From the NCBI GenBank assembly GCA_002899805.1, contig POCB01000097.1, positions 1-47,854 on the forward strand: DNA of 47,854 nucleotides. Direction: 5' to 3'. The translations under genes were made by a program, and so were the position numbers. Positions 1-8,509 of the stretch are shown here, piece after piece. The notes under the pieces were generated by a model. It was not told the DNA's origin. It saw only the letters and a program-made list of their open reading frames with translations, and ran no database searches. How positions within the stretch are numbered: the stretch's first letter is position 1; each line of letters begins with the position of its first letter. The stretch is from Fervidicoccus sp. Lineage in GTDB: Archaea; Thermoproteota; Thermoprotei_A; Sulfolobales; Fervidicoccaceae.

Positions 1-43
1 AAGAGCCTCGGCGGACTTTGCCCGATACCCCGATATGAAAGGA
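1..43 (+). other. tRNA-like 3' tail of a truncated RNA gene at the window edge
   Basis: The first bases read like the inner part of a tRNA 5' half: GAGC (3-6) could be the 3' strand of a D-stem, and GGCGGA (10-15) resembles an anticodon-stem 5' strand. They are followed by the 12-mer GCCCGATACCCC (20-31). The same 12-mer follows the 5'-half tRNA at 9201-9212, and in both places it starts 13 bases after GAGC. The beginning of this sequence lies outside the window, so its nature cannot be settled. No T-arm or acceptor 3' strand follows. Confidence 0.25.
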
Positions 44-150
44 TATTACAGCTAGATAATATAATTTTCGTCTTCTTTCTCAAACAGAGTATTTCGATAA
101 AATTTCATATTTCATTGAATATAAATATAGAATAAAGGTCCAATGAACAT

Positions 151-1314
151 TCAAATTATAGAAGATTCCAAAATCTCATTAACCTTCTCTGCTTTTATAC
201 TCCGTCTATATGCCTCTACATGTCTCATTATAGCTGGTTTGAGAGCTGGAATATATATATGATCCATCACAGTCCCTTTTGCTTCATTGAGCCTCATTTC
301 ACCGAATAGAGATGAAAATCTACCTCTTAGCATGGCGTCTCCAAGCATTGCCATTCCCTGGGCAGCTTCCTTTGAAAAAGTTGCTCCCTTTAGTTTTGGT
401 CTGGATACAAAAATGGGAACTCCTAGGATTTCTTCGATAGTTTTTACAACATCTATGTCAGCCCACCTTCCACTAACTATGATTGTTTCATCATTTGATG
501 CTTCCAGATATGTTAAACCAGAACGTATTGAAGATATCATTGTCTTTACATATGATGCACAAGTTCGGTTTTCCTCTTTAGTAAACACCTCACTCATTGA
601 TTCTCCTTTGCAAGCTACATTTATTCCCCCAGACCATACGGAATTCCTTTTCCACTTTCCCGCAACAACTAGCTCTAAATCAATTGGTCCTGGAGTTATG
701 AATCCTGGTCCAAGAGAAGTTCCTCCAAGTCCACCATAAATGACTCCATCTTTAACATGAATAAGAGCATTATAGCCAAAACCAAGTTCCAAAAGTAGAA
801 AATCCTTTTTACTTTTTATGTTCTCAGTACTATTCTTCAATATATATGCTCCTAGAAAAGTTGAAGCTAGTTTATCCGCTGTACCCAAGTCTATTTTATT
901 TATCTTAAAGCTCAAATCAACTGTACCAAGTTGCTTAACTGAAGGGATGTAGCATACATTGAGCTTCTTTTTCCATAGCTGTCCAACCAGCTTATAAATA
1001 GCTCTGTAGACAGCAAACCCGAGATCTTCCTCTTTTTTTCTCAATAAATTGGCACTTGTTAAGAGTAAAATTTCTGAAGCAAAGAGTTTAGGATCGATGA
1101 TGTCTTCATTACATATATAGGGGGCACCATAACCCGATGGACCAACGATTATGTCGACTTCTTTCTCAAATCTGATCAGCTCTTCGGTGAGCTTTTCTGG
1201 ATTTTCAGCTACTTTTTCTGTTGCTATGCTGTCTTCCCACACTACCTCCCCATCTTCAACAATAACAAGATCGAAGCTTTTGGTGCCTGGATCTATCCCC
1301 AAACTTCTAACCAT
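151..1314 (-). CDS. DUF1464 family protein, acetate/sugar-kinase (ASKHA) fold
   Basis: This 387-residue protein begins with a phosphate-binding strand of the ASKHA kinase fold (LGIDPGTKSFD). It also has glycine-rich segments typical of DUF1464, such as GGLGGTSLGPGF and IIVSGRW. The family is archaeal and is annotated as a possible butyrate-type kinase, but its substrate is not established. The start at 1314 is chosen over the upstream ATG at 1332 because GGAGGT lies 8 bases before it. That site is inside the end of mptA, with which this gene overlaps by 8 bases, so translation is probably coupled. It is the last gene of the gcvP-pterin operon, which suggests but does not prove a link to pterin or C1 metabolism. 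Confidence 0.8.
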   Translation of the reverse strand: MVRSLGIDPGTKSFDLVIVEDGEVVWEDSIATEKVAENPEKLTEELIRFEKEVDIIVGPSGYGAPYICNEDIIDPKLFASEILLLTSANLLRKKEEDLGFAVYRAIYKLVGQLWKKKLNVCYIPSVKQLGTVDLSFKINKIDLGTADKLASTFLGAYILKNSTENIKSKKDFLLLELGFGYNALIHVKDGVIYGGLGGTSLGPGFITPGPIDLELVVAGKWKRNSVWSGGINVACKGESMSEVFTKEENRTCASYVKTMISSIRSGLTYLEASNDETIIVSGRWADIDVVKTIEEILGVPIFVSRPKLKGATFSKEAAQGMAMLGDAMLRGRFSSLFGEMRLNEAKGTVMDHIYIPALKPAIMRHVEAYRRSIKAEKVNEILESSII

Positions 1315-2125
1315 TGAAATGAACCTCCGCATAGACGTTGAAAGGATGAATAGATTCTAAACTATTAACTTGTGCTATGATATCTCTTGATTTTCTTCCA
1401 GCTTCTGTCTTTGATACTCTCACCGCAATTTCTCTCGCTAAGTCCTCCGCAAACATGGGGTTATTGATAACTTTTTTTATCAGTTCTTTCTCTTCGTCCC
1501 TAGAGAGAGAAACCGGTAAAATTCCAGAAAAGGATGATTCAATGACACTAATTACTTCCAAAGCTTCTTCAATTGTGAGGGGGGTTTTTGACCCATCTAA
1601 TATAGCCTTTGCCATAGCTCTCTGCATGTGAGTTGGGGTGTGGTTCCATTCAGTTCCTTCATAAAATCTGAATACTTCTTTAGCACAAGGACAAGATGTT
1701 GCTCCCATGATTTCAACTGAAGCTCTCCATTCCTCCTCTCCAGTTTTTTTCTTTCTCACCTTAAACTCTATAGAAACTAGTTGCCCATTGCGAGGAATTG
1801 CGATTTTTGTTTCTACTTCGGCAAAGCTCGAATATTGATGGGTAGCGAGTATCTTTTTAGCTATGTTGGATAGGAAGTCCTCAATCCTCAGACATGTTCT
1901 ATTCAATTCCGAAAGAGCTGCGTTAACTAGTCTAGATAGGTGTACTCCTCTCTTATCAGCTGGAAGATCTGTATAGATGTTCAAAATCGCAGTATATTCG
2001 TGGCAACTTTTTTCTAGCTCTATATGAGCCTCAACATAAAGATTAGAAATGCCAGCTTTGTTCACAGGTATGCTCAGTTTAGGTGGATCTTCATGAACAT
2101 CAGGAGAGACTCTGTTCGAGATCGT
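1307..2125 (-). CDS. mptA: GTP cyclohydrolase MptA/FolE2 type, apparent ACG start
   Basis: This enzyme of the FolE2/MptA (DUF198) family opens GTP in the first step of archaeal tetrahydropterin synthesis. Family signatures are visible: KRGVHLSR, the metal-ligand Cys segment TSCPCAKE, and the C-terminal ESIHPFNVYAE. The first ordinary start codon in frame is GTG at 2065, but the conserved family N-terminus (PDV, then IPVNKAGISN) is encoded upstream of it. Between the in-frame TGA at 2134-2132 and that GTG there is no ATG, GTG or TTG. ACG at 2125 lies 6 bases after a GAGGTGA ribosome-binding site (2138-2132), so I place the start there, giving 272 residues. It overlaps the end of the PTPS gene and is third from the end of the pterin cluster. 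The family call is secure; the start is an inference. Confidence 0.88.
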   Translation of the reverse strand, partial: TISNRVSPDVHEDPPKLSIPVNKAGISNLYVEAHIELEKSCHEYTAILNIYTDLPADKRGVHLSRLVNAALSELNRTCLRIEDFLSNIAKKILATHQYSSFAEVETKIAIPRNGQLVSIEFKVRKKKTGEEEWRASVEIMGATSCPCAKEVFRFYEGTEWNHTPTHMQRAMAKAILDGSKTPLTIEEALEVISVIESSFSGILPVSLSRDEEKELIKKVINNPMFAEDLAREIAVRVSKTEAGRKSRDIIAQVNSLESIHPFNVYAEVHFNG

Positions 2126-2528
2126 CCGTACTCACCTCTACGTAATTGTTTCTTCCTTCATAAAGCCTGATGCTTATTCTTCCTCGAACTTTCTTTCTCA
2201 ATTCACTCAAAATTGAAAGAGCTATATATTCTGTTGTAGCGTGTGGGGAATCCAAAACTTTTATTTCGGTTTTGAATTTTCCGGAAAGAACCGTCTGATT
2301 CAAGTGTTCCTTCGGGACAATCACTTTATGATCATACTCAGAGATTACTTCCTTAACGAGTTTTTTTAATTCAGCGAAATCCATTATCATGCCCGTGCTT
2401 TCGTCTACATCCCCTTCTAGCTCCACATCTAACTCGAATGTATGTCCATGGAGGGATTCGCATTTGCTTTCCGATCCTAAAGTATAATGGGCAGCATCGA
2501 AATGTATTCCTTTAATTCCTATTTTCAT
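2100..2528 (-). CDS. 6-pyruvoyl-tetrahydropterin synthase/QueD family protein
   Basis: This 142-residue protein of the PTPS fold works on dihydroneopterin-type compounds. Zinc ligands are visible as H14 (FDAAHY) and H27/H29 (HGH), with the family cysteine at C23 (CESLHGH). A second active-site region, YDHK, and the C-terminal E of LYEGRNNYVEV are also present. Lying between mptA and mptE, it probably supplies the hydroxymethyl-dihydropterin branch in place of a separate aldolase, but a role in queuosine/archaeosine precursor synthesis (QueD) cannot be excluded from sequence. The start is uncertain: an ATG at 2540 overlaps the stop of mptE but sits directly against GGGAGGA, whereas ATG 2528 is 12 bases away from it. 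Confidence 0.85.
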   Translation of the reverse strand: MKIGIKGIHFDAAHYTLGSESKCESLHGHTFELDVELEGDVDESTGMIMDFAELKKLVKEVISEYDHKVIVPKEHLNQTVLSGKFKTEIKVLDSPHATTEYIALSILSELRKKVRGRISIRLYEGRNNYVEVSTDDLEQSLS

Positions 2529-2536
2529 TTTTTTAA

Positions 2537-3265
2537 TCATTCCTCCCATGGAAAACCTGTACATTGGGAGTTATCCTGTAGGGGGATATTAATCCTACTA
2601 TCTTTACAAGCAAGCCATTCGACTATACTTTTGCCAATCCAGAATTTCTTTAACCTATTGTCTGAAGGTTTTTCATTGTGAGGTGGTAATGTCTTTTCTC
2701 CAATAGCATATACCTTGATGTTTCTCGCACCAAAGAAAAGAGCTACAAAGACTGCCCTATCCCCATCAGTGAAGCCACCCAGATTAAAAAAGGGGGGAGA
2801 TGGACTTATTTGAGTTGTGTAAACTATGTGTTGGTTTTGATAGTTAACATTTTTCAAAAACCTTTGGGCTTTTTCTATATTATCCCCATGCAGATGAGCG
2901 ATAATGAGTGGTACTTTTTTCAAATCACTAATCTCAATATCTTCAATTCCATCTAGATCTGTGACTAAAACGTCAGGAGTTTTTCTAAATATGCTCATAA
3001 CATGTTTTGCTGCACGATCGGCAACAATTACCCTCTTACCTTCTATTGAATTTATCATTTCTAACTCTGGTCCAGCTCCCAGCACCAACACTTCTTCTTT
3101 TTCTATCAATTCATATCCCCTTCTTAAAGCTCTCATATTCAATGAGATCGAGCTCGAGAATAACTTTACAGCGTCAATATCAGCTATGAAGTTCAGAGGA
3201 AGTTCTTTTTTCAACCATTCAAAAATTCTTATCCATTCTGAGGGTTCAAACTTCTTTGCCTTCAC
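2537..3265 (-). CDS. mptE: 6-hydroxymethyl-7,8-dihydropterin pyrophosphokinase, MptE-like (DUF115)
   Basis: Predicted to transfer pyrophosphate from ATP to 6-hydroxymethyl-dihydropterin, the activation step before the pterin is joined to the arylamine moiety. The 242 residues carry the archaeal MptE/DUF115 signatures: a nucleotide-binding LGAGP (62-66), TDLDG (102-106), HLHGDN (124-129) and GGFTDGDRAVF. It is unrelated to bacterial FolK. The start is a GTG at 3265, inside the end of gcvPB (20-base overlap), and its stop overlaps the region preceding the PTPS gene. This arrangement ties pterin synthesis to glycine decarboxylase expression. Confidence 0.88.
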   Translation of the reverse strand: MKAKKFEPSEWIRIFEWLKKELPLNFIADIDAVKLFSSSISLNMRALRRGYELIEKEEVLVLGAGPELEMINSIEGKRVIVADRAAKHVMSIFRKTPDVLVTDLDGIEDIEISDLKKVPLIIAHLHGDNIEKAQRFLKNVNYQNQHIVYTTQISPSPPFFNLGGFTDGDRAVFVALFFGARNIKVYAIGEKTLPPHNEKPSDNRLKKFWIGKSIVEWLACKDSRINIPLQDNSQCTGFPWEE

Positions 3266-4724
3266 CTCTCACACCATACACAATTGATGGTTTCATTGTT
3301 TGTGGATGATTAGCTCTAACAAGGTCGAGTCTCCTACTTGAGGTCGCAGTGGGAAGTCCTTTCAACGTCTTGGGCTCTCTGTAAGAAGCTTCTATAAGTT
3401 CCTTCAATGCTTCTGCGTATATCTCAATCACTTCTTTAGATTCAGTTTCCGTGAATTCGAACATCATTGCTTCTTCCACTATAAGGGGGAAGTAAATTGT
3501 GGGAGCATGGAGTCCCTTCTCTAAGAGAAACTTAGCAGCATCTTCAGCAGTAATTCCTGTTTCCTCAGTAAGATGCTTCAGTGAAATTACCGTCTCATGT
3601 TTTCTAAATCTATCAGTTCCAAATGGGAGCGTAACTCCTTTTAGGTCTCTCAGGAGGGAAAGGAAATAGTTAGTGTTGAGTGTGGAGTGAACAGCAACTT
3701 TCCATATGTCTTCACCATACGCTAGCAAGAAGACATAGGCGTAAACCATTCCTGGTAGATTTCCAATTGTGCTCAATACACTCCCTATGCTCTTCTCGGG
3801 AGTTTTTAATATATACTCTCCCCCCGCTTTTTCTACTATATATCCAGGTAAGTAGCTTGCGAGCTTCCCTTTCGCACATACTACACCTGCCCCAGGACCC
3901 CCACCACCATGAGGAGCGGAAAAAGTTTTGTGCAAATTCAGATGTATTATATCGAAGCCCATATCTCCTGGTCTAGAGATGCCTAATATTCCATTGAGAT
4001 TAGCACCATCATAATAGAGCAATCCGCCATAGGAATGAACAACTTCTGCTATTTCCAATATTCTTTCTTCAAAGAGTCCCAGTGTATTTGGATTTGTGAG
4101 CATTAGTCCTGCTGTTCTATTACTAGAAACAGCTTTAAGTGCTTCCAGATCTATGTTTCCTCTATCATCTGTTTGTATCCTAATTACTCTGAAACCTCCC
4201 ATAGAGGAACTAGCAGGATTGCTACCGTGCGCACTATCAGGAACTATCATCTCATCTCTCCAATTTTCTCCATTGTCAATATGATATGACTTTATCATTA
4301 AAACTCCACTCAGCTCACCAGAAGCTCCAGCTGGAGGTTGAAGGCTACAGGCGTCCATTCCTGTGGCATCTTTGAGCCATTCCTGCAAATCATACATCAT
4401 TTTTAAAATACCTCTCCCTTCTCCTACTTTCAGCAATTCTGGGTGCATGTTGCGAATTTTGTCTGATTGAAGAATTTTTGCTGCTATTCGTGGATTATAC
4501 TTCATAGTACAAGAGCCGAGAGGTACTGGACCTACATCGATACCATAGGTCATTTCTGTTAATCTGGTGAAGTGTCTCAACACTTCAAGTTCGCTCAAAT
4601 TAGGAAAAGGTAACTTTACCCTTCTAACGCCTTCAGGGAGATCGATTTCACTGTTGCCCATTTCCTTCCCTTTGTATTCGAAGAGTAGTTTTTCATCCCA
4701 TTTAGCCTGCCTGAACTCCATCAT
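3246..4724 (-). CDS. gcvPB: Glycine dehydrogenase (decarboxylating) subunit 2
   Basis: The PLP-binding half of the two-subunit P-protein of the glycine cleavage system, which decarboxylates glycine and loads the aminomethyl group on the lipoyl arm of GcvH. At 492 residues it has normal length for the archaeal and Gram-positive split form. The PLP lysine is K266 in HLNLHKTFSAPHGGGGPG, and the glycine-rich loop after it is intact. The ATGATG start overlaps the gcvPA stop by 4 bases. GcvT and GcvH are encoded about 8 kb away. The L-protein (dihydrolipoamide dehydrogenase) is not in this window. Confidence 0.97.
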   Translation of the reverse strand: MMEFRQAKWDEKLLFEYKGKEMGNSEIDLPEGVRRVKLPFPNLSELEVLRHFTRLTEMTYGIDVGPVPLGSCTMKYNPRIAAKILQSDKIRNMHPELLKVGEGRGILKMMYDLQEWLKDATGMDACSLQPPAGASGELSGVLMIKSYHIDNGENWRDEMIVPDSAHGSNPASSSMGGFRVIRIQTDDRGNIDLEALKAVSSNRTAGLMLTNPNTLGLFEERILEIAEVVHSYGGLLYYDGANLNGILGISRPGDMGFDIIHLNLHKTFSAPHGGGGPGAGVVCAKGKLASYLPGYIVEKAGGEYILKTPEKSIGSVLSTIGNLPGMVYAYVFLLAYGEDIWKVAVHSTLNTNYFLSLLRDLKGVTLPFGTDRFRKHETVISLKHLTEETGITAEDAAKFLLEKGLHAPTIYFPLIVEEAMMFEFTETESKEVIEIYAEALKELIEASYREPKTLKGLPTATSSRRLDLVRANHPQTMKPSIVYGVRGEGKEV

Positions 4725-6088
4725 TCCAACGCCTCCTCCAGTGAAATTTCAAGTACCCTTAAGTCATCATCTGTGTGTACTTCGGTTGAGCAGGACATCA
4801 ACTTGCTTTCATAAAGGGTAAAAGGAAGCAAACCTTTTTCTTTCAAGGTTTTTTCTTGAATTTTTCTGGGATCAATCTCTTTTTGGAGAGAAAATTCTAC
4901 ATTTTTAAAGTGCTTTGCTTTTGAATGAGTTATTTCAGCATCTATTTTCTTCAAAACACTCTTCAGCTTTTCAGTATTATCAAGTATCTTTTTTCCATCC
5001 TCTCTAAGTCCAGACTCCCCTTTTATGGCCAAACTAACAAGTGCAGCAATGGAGTTGAGAGAAGACCCTGTTGTTATGTTTGAAGTAGCCCTTTCTCTCC
5101 TAATATGCTGCTCTCTAGTTTGGAGGATCATGACATACCCTCTTCTTCCTTGAGAATCTACTGTTTCTCCTATAAGTCTCCCAGGCAAGTTCCTGATAAG
5201 CTCTCTATCGTCTCTGATTCCGAGAATCCCCAGCAGCATACCGCCACCGTACATTGGAAGTCCTAGAGATTGTCCTTCACCTACGACTATATCAGCTCCT
5301 AATTCTCCTGGAGATTTCAAGATTCCGAGAGAGGATGGATCTGTAAATGTTATAGCCAGAGAACCAGCAGCATGTGCTTCATGTATGACTTCTGGTGCAG
5401 TTAGCCTTATGGCTCCATTATTGGCTGGAAAGTCGATTATGACAGCAGCAGGCTTCTCCGCTTTTATTTGTGAAATTGTTTCAGCTGTAGTTTCCCCAGT
5501 CTCTTCATCAAAATCATATTCTACAAGAGATATTTGGTGACCGAAGAGGTATGTTTTAAGCACTTGCTTATATTCTTTAAAGAGGGTTCTAGGCACCATA
5601 ATCTTTTTCAATTTCTTTATCCTGACAGCCATAAGCGAAGCCTCAGCAAGTGCAGTTGCTCCATCATACATACCAGCGTTCACTATTTCTACTCCGTAAA
5701 GGAGTGCCATCGCACTTTGATATTCATAGAGCATCTGAAGCAAACCTTGAGATATTTCAGGCTGGTATGGTGTATAAGCAGAAAGCAATTCTCCTCTTGA
5801 AATAATAGCATCTACAACTGGATGTGTGTAATGTGGGGCTATAGGACCTCCAGCGAATATTCTGTTAAGAGGGAGTTCCAAGCTTTCTTCCAAAAGGCTT
5901 CCAAGTTCTCTCTCGATCTCCATTACTGAAAGAGGCCTTCCTTTCCCTACCTTCAGCTTTCTCCTGATAATAAGCTCCTTAGGTATATCAGAAAACATTT
6001 CCATAACATTATTTATTCCTATCTTAGCTAGCATTTTCTCAATTATCTTCTCATCATCATTTGGTATCCATGGGTGGCTTCTATTCAC
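4721..6088 (-). CDS. gcvPA: Glycine dehydrogenase (decarboxylating) subunit 1
   Basis: The non-PLP-lysine half of the split P-protein, 455 residues. It is recognised by the N-terminal NRSHPWIPNDDE, the segment FAGGPIAPHYTHPVVD, and AYTPYQPEISQGLLQ, all typical of GcvPA. A longer frame begins with TTG at 6139, but GTG at 6088 is preferred because AAGGTGG lies 6 bases before it and the family N-terminus begins there. It is the first gene of the minus-strand operon that continues through gcvPB, mptE, PTPS, mptA and the DUF1464 gene. A TATA-like TTTATTTATTA (6152-6141 on the minus strand) would place transcription start about 30 bases upstream of the start codon. Confidence 0.97.
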   Translation of the reverse strand: MNRSHPWIPNDDEKIIEKMLAKIGINNVMEMFSDIPKELIIRRKLKVGKGRPLSVMEIERELGSLLEESLELPLNRIFAGGPIAPHYTHPVVDAIISRGELLSAYTPYQPEISQGLLQMLYEYQSAMALLYGVEIVNAGMYDGATALAEASLMAVRIKKLKKIMVPRTLFKEYKQVLKTYLFGHQISLVEYDFDEETGETTAETISQIKAEKPAAVIIDFPANNGAIRLTAPEVIHEAHAAGSLAITFTDPSSLGILKSPGELGADIVVGEGQSLGLPMYGGGMLLGILGIRDDRELIRNLPGRLIGETVDSQGRRGYVMILQTREQHIRRERATSNITTGSSLNSIAALVSLAIKGESGLREDGKKILDNTEKLKSVLKKIDAEITHSKAKHFKNVEFSLQKEIDPRKIQEKTLKEKGLLPFTLYESKLMSCSTEVHTDDDLRVLEISLEEALE

Positions 6089-6140
6089 TTTTATCCACCT
6101 TCTCAATAAAATTCGAATAGTGCATTTGAAAAAAGTCAAT

Positions 6141-6177
6141 AATAAATAAACCGAGTTTCAATAGAGTTGTTTATAAC
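6141..6177. promoter_or_regulatory. Divergent promoter region of the gcvP-pterin operon and signal peptidase gene
   Basis: Two TATA-like elements lie back to back. TTTATTTATTA on the minus strand (6152-6141) faces gcvPA, and GTTTATAAC on the plus strand (about 6168-6176) faces the signal peptidase gene. Their distances to the respective starts fit archaeal promoters with short leaders. These were assigned by eye. Confidence 0.5.
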
Positions 6178-6212
6178 AACAATAGTAAGTTGATTTTGAG
6201 GAGTGAGAGGAA

Positions 6213-6659
6213 GTGTCAAACATAAGCAAAAAAGATGTAATAACGATAGCGATTTTCCTTGCTTTAATTATTTTAATAAGACCCGCGCTCGCTCTTGCTA
6301 CAGGAACTGAGACACCAATTGCCGTGGTAAGGGGAAACAGCATGCTCCCTCTACTAAGAGAGGGGGATATTGTTTTTCTTCATCACGCAACACCCCAAGA
6401 GATAAGAATTGGTGATATCATTGTTTATAAAAGTGTCAACGATGGTTATATAATACATAGAGTTGTGAAAATAGTAAACACATCGAACGGAATCTTCTAC
6501 GTTACTAAAGGAGATAATAACCCGGTAGATGACAGCATTCTCGGACAGTTTATCAATGGTCCGGGGATTTCTTATGACAGGGTAGTAGGAATAGTGTGGT
6601 CTCCAATGAATGAAACTTTTGTAATTCCAATAATTGGAATAATTTCACTTATTATTTGA
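6213..6659 (+). CDS. Signal peptidase I, archaeal/ER (Sec11) type
   Basis: A membrane protease that removes signal peptides from secreted proteins, 148 residues. An N-terminal membrane segment spans about residues 9-30. The catalytic serine is S43 in GNSMLP, the presumed His partner is H82 in IIHRVV, and the conserved box KGDNNPVDD follows. The His in place of Lys marks the archaeal/eukaryotic class. A second hydrophobic segment ends the protein. The start is GTG at 6213, preceded by GAGGAGTGAGAGG. It diverges from gcvPA. Secreted proteins in this window that could be substrates include the products at 30073-31626 and 32007-32687. Confidence 0.92.
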   Translation: MSNISKKDVITIAIFLALIILIRPALALATGTETPIAVVRGNSMLPLLREGDIVFLHHATPQEIRIGDIIVYKSVNDGYIIHRVVKIVNTSNGIFYVTKGDNNPVDDSILGQFINGPGISYDRVVGIVWSPMNETFVIPIIGIISLII

Positions 6660-6797
6660 TACTTTTATGTTTTTAAAATCCCTGCTCTCCAGAATATAGT
6701 AAAAAGCTACTTGATTTTTACAAAAAAAAGTACTGTCAGTGATTTTTTGAAGATCCGCCATTGTTAAAATCCACAAAAAACCATTTTATGGAGGGGC

Positions 6798-8405
6798 ATG
6801 AGGGATTTGCGTAAGTATGTTTTTGTCACAGGAGGAGTAATGTCAGGAATAGGAAAGGGGATAACAGTAGCTAGTCTCGCCATGCTTATTTCTAGAATGG
6901 GGTACTCAGTAACTCTCATAAAAATAGATCCTTATCTCAATGTTGATGCTGGAACCATGAATCCCTACATGCATGGGGAGGTTTTTGTTACTGAAGATGG
7001 AGGAGAGACAGACCTTGATTTAGGACACTATGAAAGATTCCTGGGAAAAAATCTCAGCAAGGAGAACAATATTACTACAGGAAAAATTTATGGTAATGTA
7101 ATTGAGAAAGAGAGGAGAGGAGAATACCTTGGTCAAACAGTACAGATAATACCTCACATAACCGATGAAATAAAGAGGCAGTTGCGAGATGTTTCGGAAA
7201 AAAATGCGAGTGACATAACATTTATAGAAATAGGTGGTACTGTTGGGGACATAGAGGGGCTTCCTTTTTTAGAAGCTGCGAGACAAATGATGATAGATCA
7301 TGGAAAGGAAAACGTCGCCTACATACATACGGCTTATCTACCTCTTCTTCCAACAACTGGAGAAATCAAGACAAAGCCACTCCAGCACAGCGTGAACGAG
7401 CTGAGGAGAATCGGGATACAACCTGATATGATAGTTGGAAGAAGTCCCGTTAAGCTTTCGGAAGATATAAAGAGAAAAATTTCACTATTTACTAATGTTC
7501 CCGAAAGCGGAATCATAAGTGCCCATGATGTGCCGATAGTATACGAGGTCCCTCTTGTTATGGAGGAACAAGGAGCAGGTAAACACCTTATTGAAAGATT
7601 GGGGCTTCAATATTTTAAGCCAGAGCTAGATGATTGGAAAGATTTCATAAAAAGGTTAGTAGAAGCGAATAAGAGAATTAATATAGCTATGGTAGGGAAG
7701 TATACTTCATTACATGATAGTTATTTGAGCATAAAAGAAGCGATAGTGCACTCTTCTTCCCTTATCGGCGTCAAACCTATTTTGAAATGGATTGAGGCAA
7801 CCGATTTAGAAGAGGGGAAGCTAAAAGTGGAAGACGCATTTTCCAATATCAATGGAGCTATAATCTTGCCTGGATTCGGAAAGAGAGGAAGTGAAGGAAA
7901 AATATCAGCTATCAAATACTTGAGAGAGAATAATATACCTCTTCTAGGAATTTGCTTTGGTCTCCAGCTATCAATTGTAGAATTTGCCAGGAATGTCCTC
8001 GGTTTAAAGGAGGCAAATAGCACAGAACTCGACCCATATACTCCTCATCCTGTTGTTTCACTCCTGGAAGAACAGAAAAACGTTAACAAGCTTGGTGGAA
8101 CGATGAGATTAGGAAGCTATCCCATAGTAATTGAAAGAGGCAGTAGGGCTTACAAAATATACGGCAGGGAAGAAATCTTAGAGAGGCATAGACATAGATA
8201 TGAGGTTAATCCCGCATATATAGAAAAGCTTGTAGATGCTGGTCTTGTAATTTCTGGATGGAGCAAAGAAGGTAAGAGAGTCGAAATAGTAGAATATAAT
8301 AAAAACAAGTTTTTCTTTGCTACACAGTTTCATCCAGAGTTCAAAAGTCGACCATTAGCTCCATCGCCACCTTTCATAGAGTTCCTCAGAGCATCTATTT
8401 CTTAA
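6798..8405 (+). CDS. pyrG: CTP synthase (glutamine hydrolysing)
   Basis: Converts UTP to CTP using ATP and glutamine. The 535 residues contain the N-terminal synthetase domain (P-loop region [11 protein letters not shown] near residues 11-21; substrate loops [13 protein letters not shown] and [14 protein letters not shown]) and a C-terminal class I glutamine amidotransferase domain. The nucleophile is C386 (GICFGLQ) and the dyad is H512/E514 (FHPE). GGAGGGG precedes the ATG at 6798. The 138-base gap after the signal peptidase gene argues for its own promoter. Length and motifs are complete. Confidence 0.98.
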   Translation: MRDLRKYVFVTGGVMSGIGKGITVASLAMLISRMGYSVTLIKIDPYLNVDAGTMNPYMHGEVFVTEDGGETDLDLGHYERFLGKNLSKENNITTGKIYGNVIEKERRGEYLGQTVQIIPHITDEIKRQLRDVSEKNASDITFIEIGGTVGDIEGLPFLEAARQMMIDHGKENVAYIHTAYLPLLPTTGEIKTKPLQHSVNELRRIGIQPDMIVGRSPVKLSEDIKRKISLFTNVPESGIISAHDVPIVYEVPLVMEEQGAGKHLIERLGLQYFKPELDDWKDFIKRLVEANKRINIAMVGKYTSLHDSYLSIKEAIVHSSSLIGVKPILKWIEATDLEEGKLKVEDAFSNINGAIILPGFGKRGSEGKISAIKYLRENNIPLLGICFGLQLSIVEFARNVLGLKEANSTELDPYTPHPVVSLLEEQKNVNKLGGTMRLGSYPIVIERGSRAYKIYGREEILERHRHRYEVNPAYIEKLVDAGLVISGWSKEGKRVEIVEYNKNKFFFATQFHPEFKSRPLAPSPPFIEFLRASIS

Positions 8406-8439
8406 TCTGAGGAGTGCTGAAGCTAAAGATGTTTTTAAA

Positions 8440-8467
8440 TGGATTTATAAACCGCATCGTTTAAAAG
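8440..8467 (+). promoter_or_regulatory. Putative promoter of the TBP gene
   Basis: TTTATAAA (8443-8450) and TTTAAAAG (8460-8467) are two candidate TATA boxes 40-70 bases before the TBP start at 8510. Which one is used cannot be decided by eye. Confidence 0.4.
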
Positions 8468-8509
8468 AAGTCTAGCATTAAGTTAGAAATTTGCACAGGT
8501 GTTGCGAAA

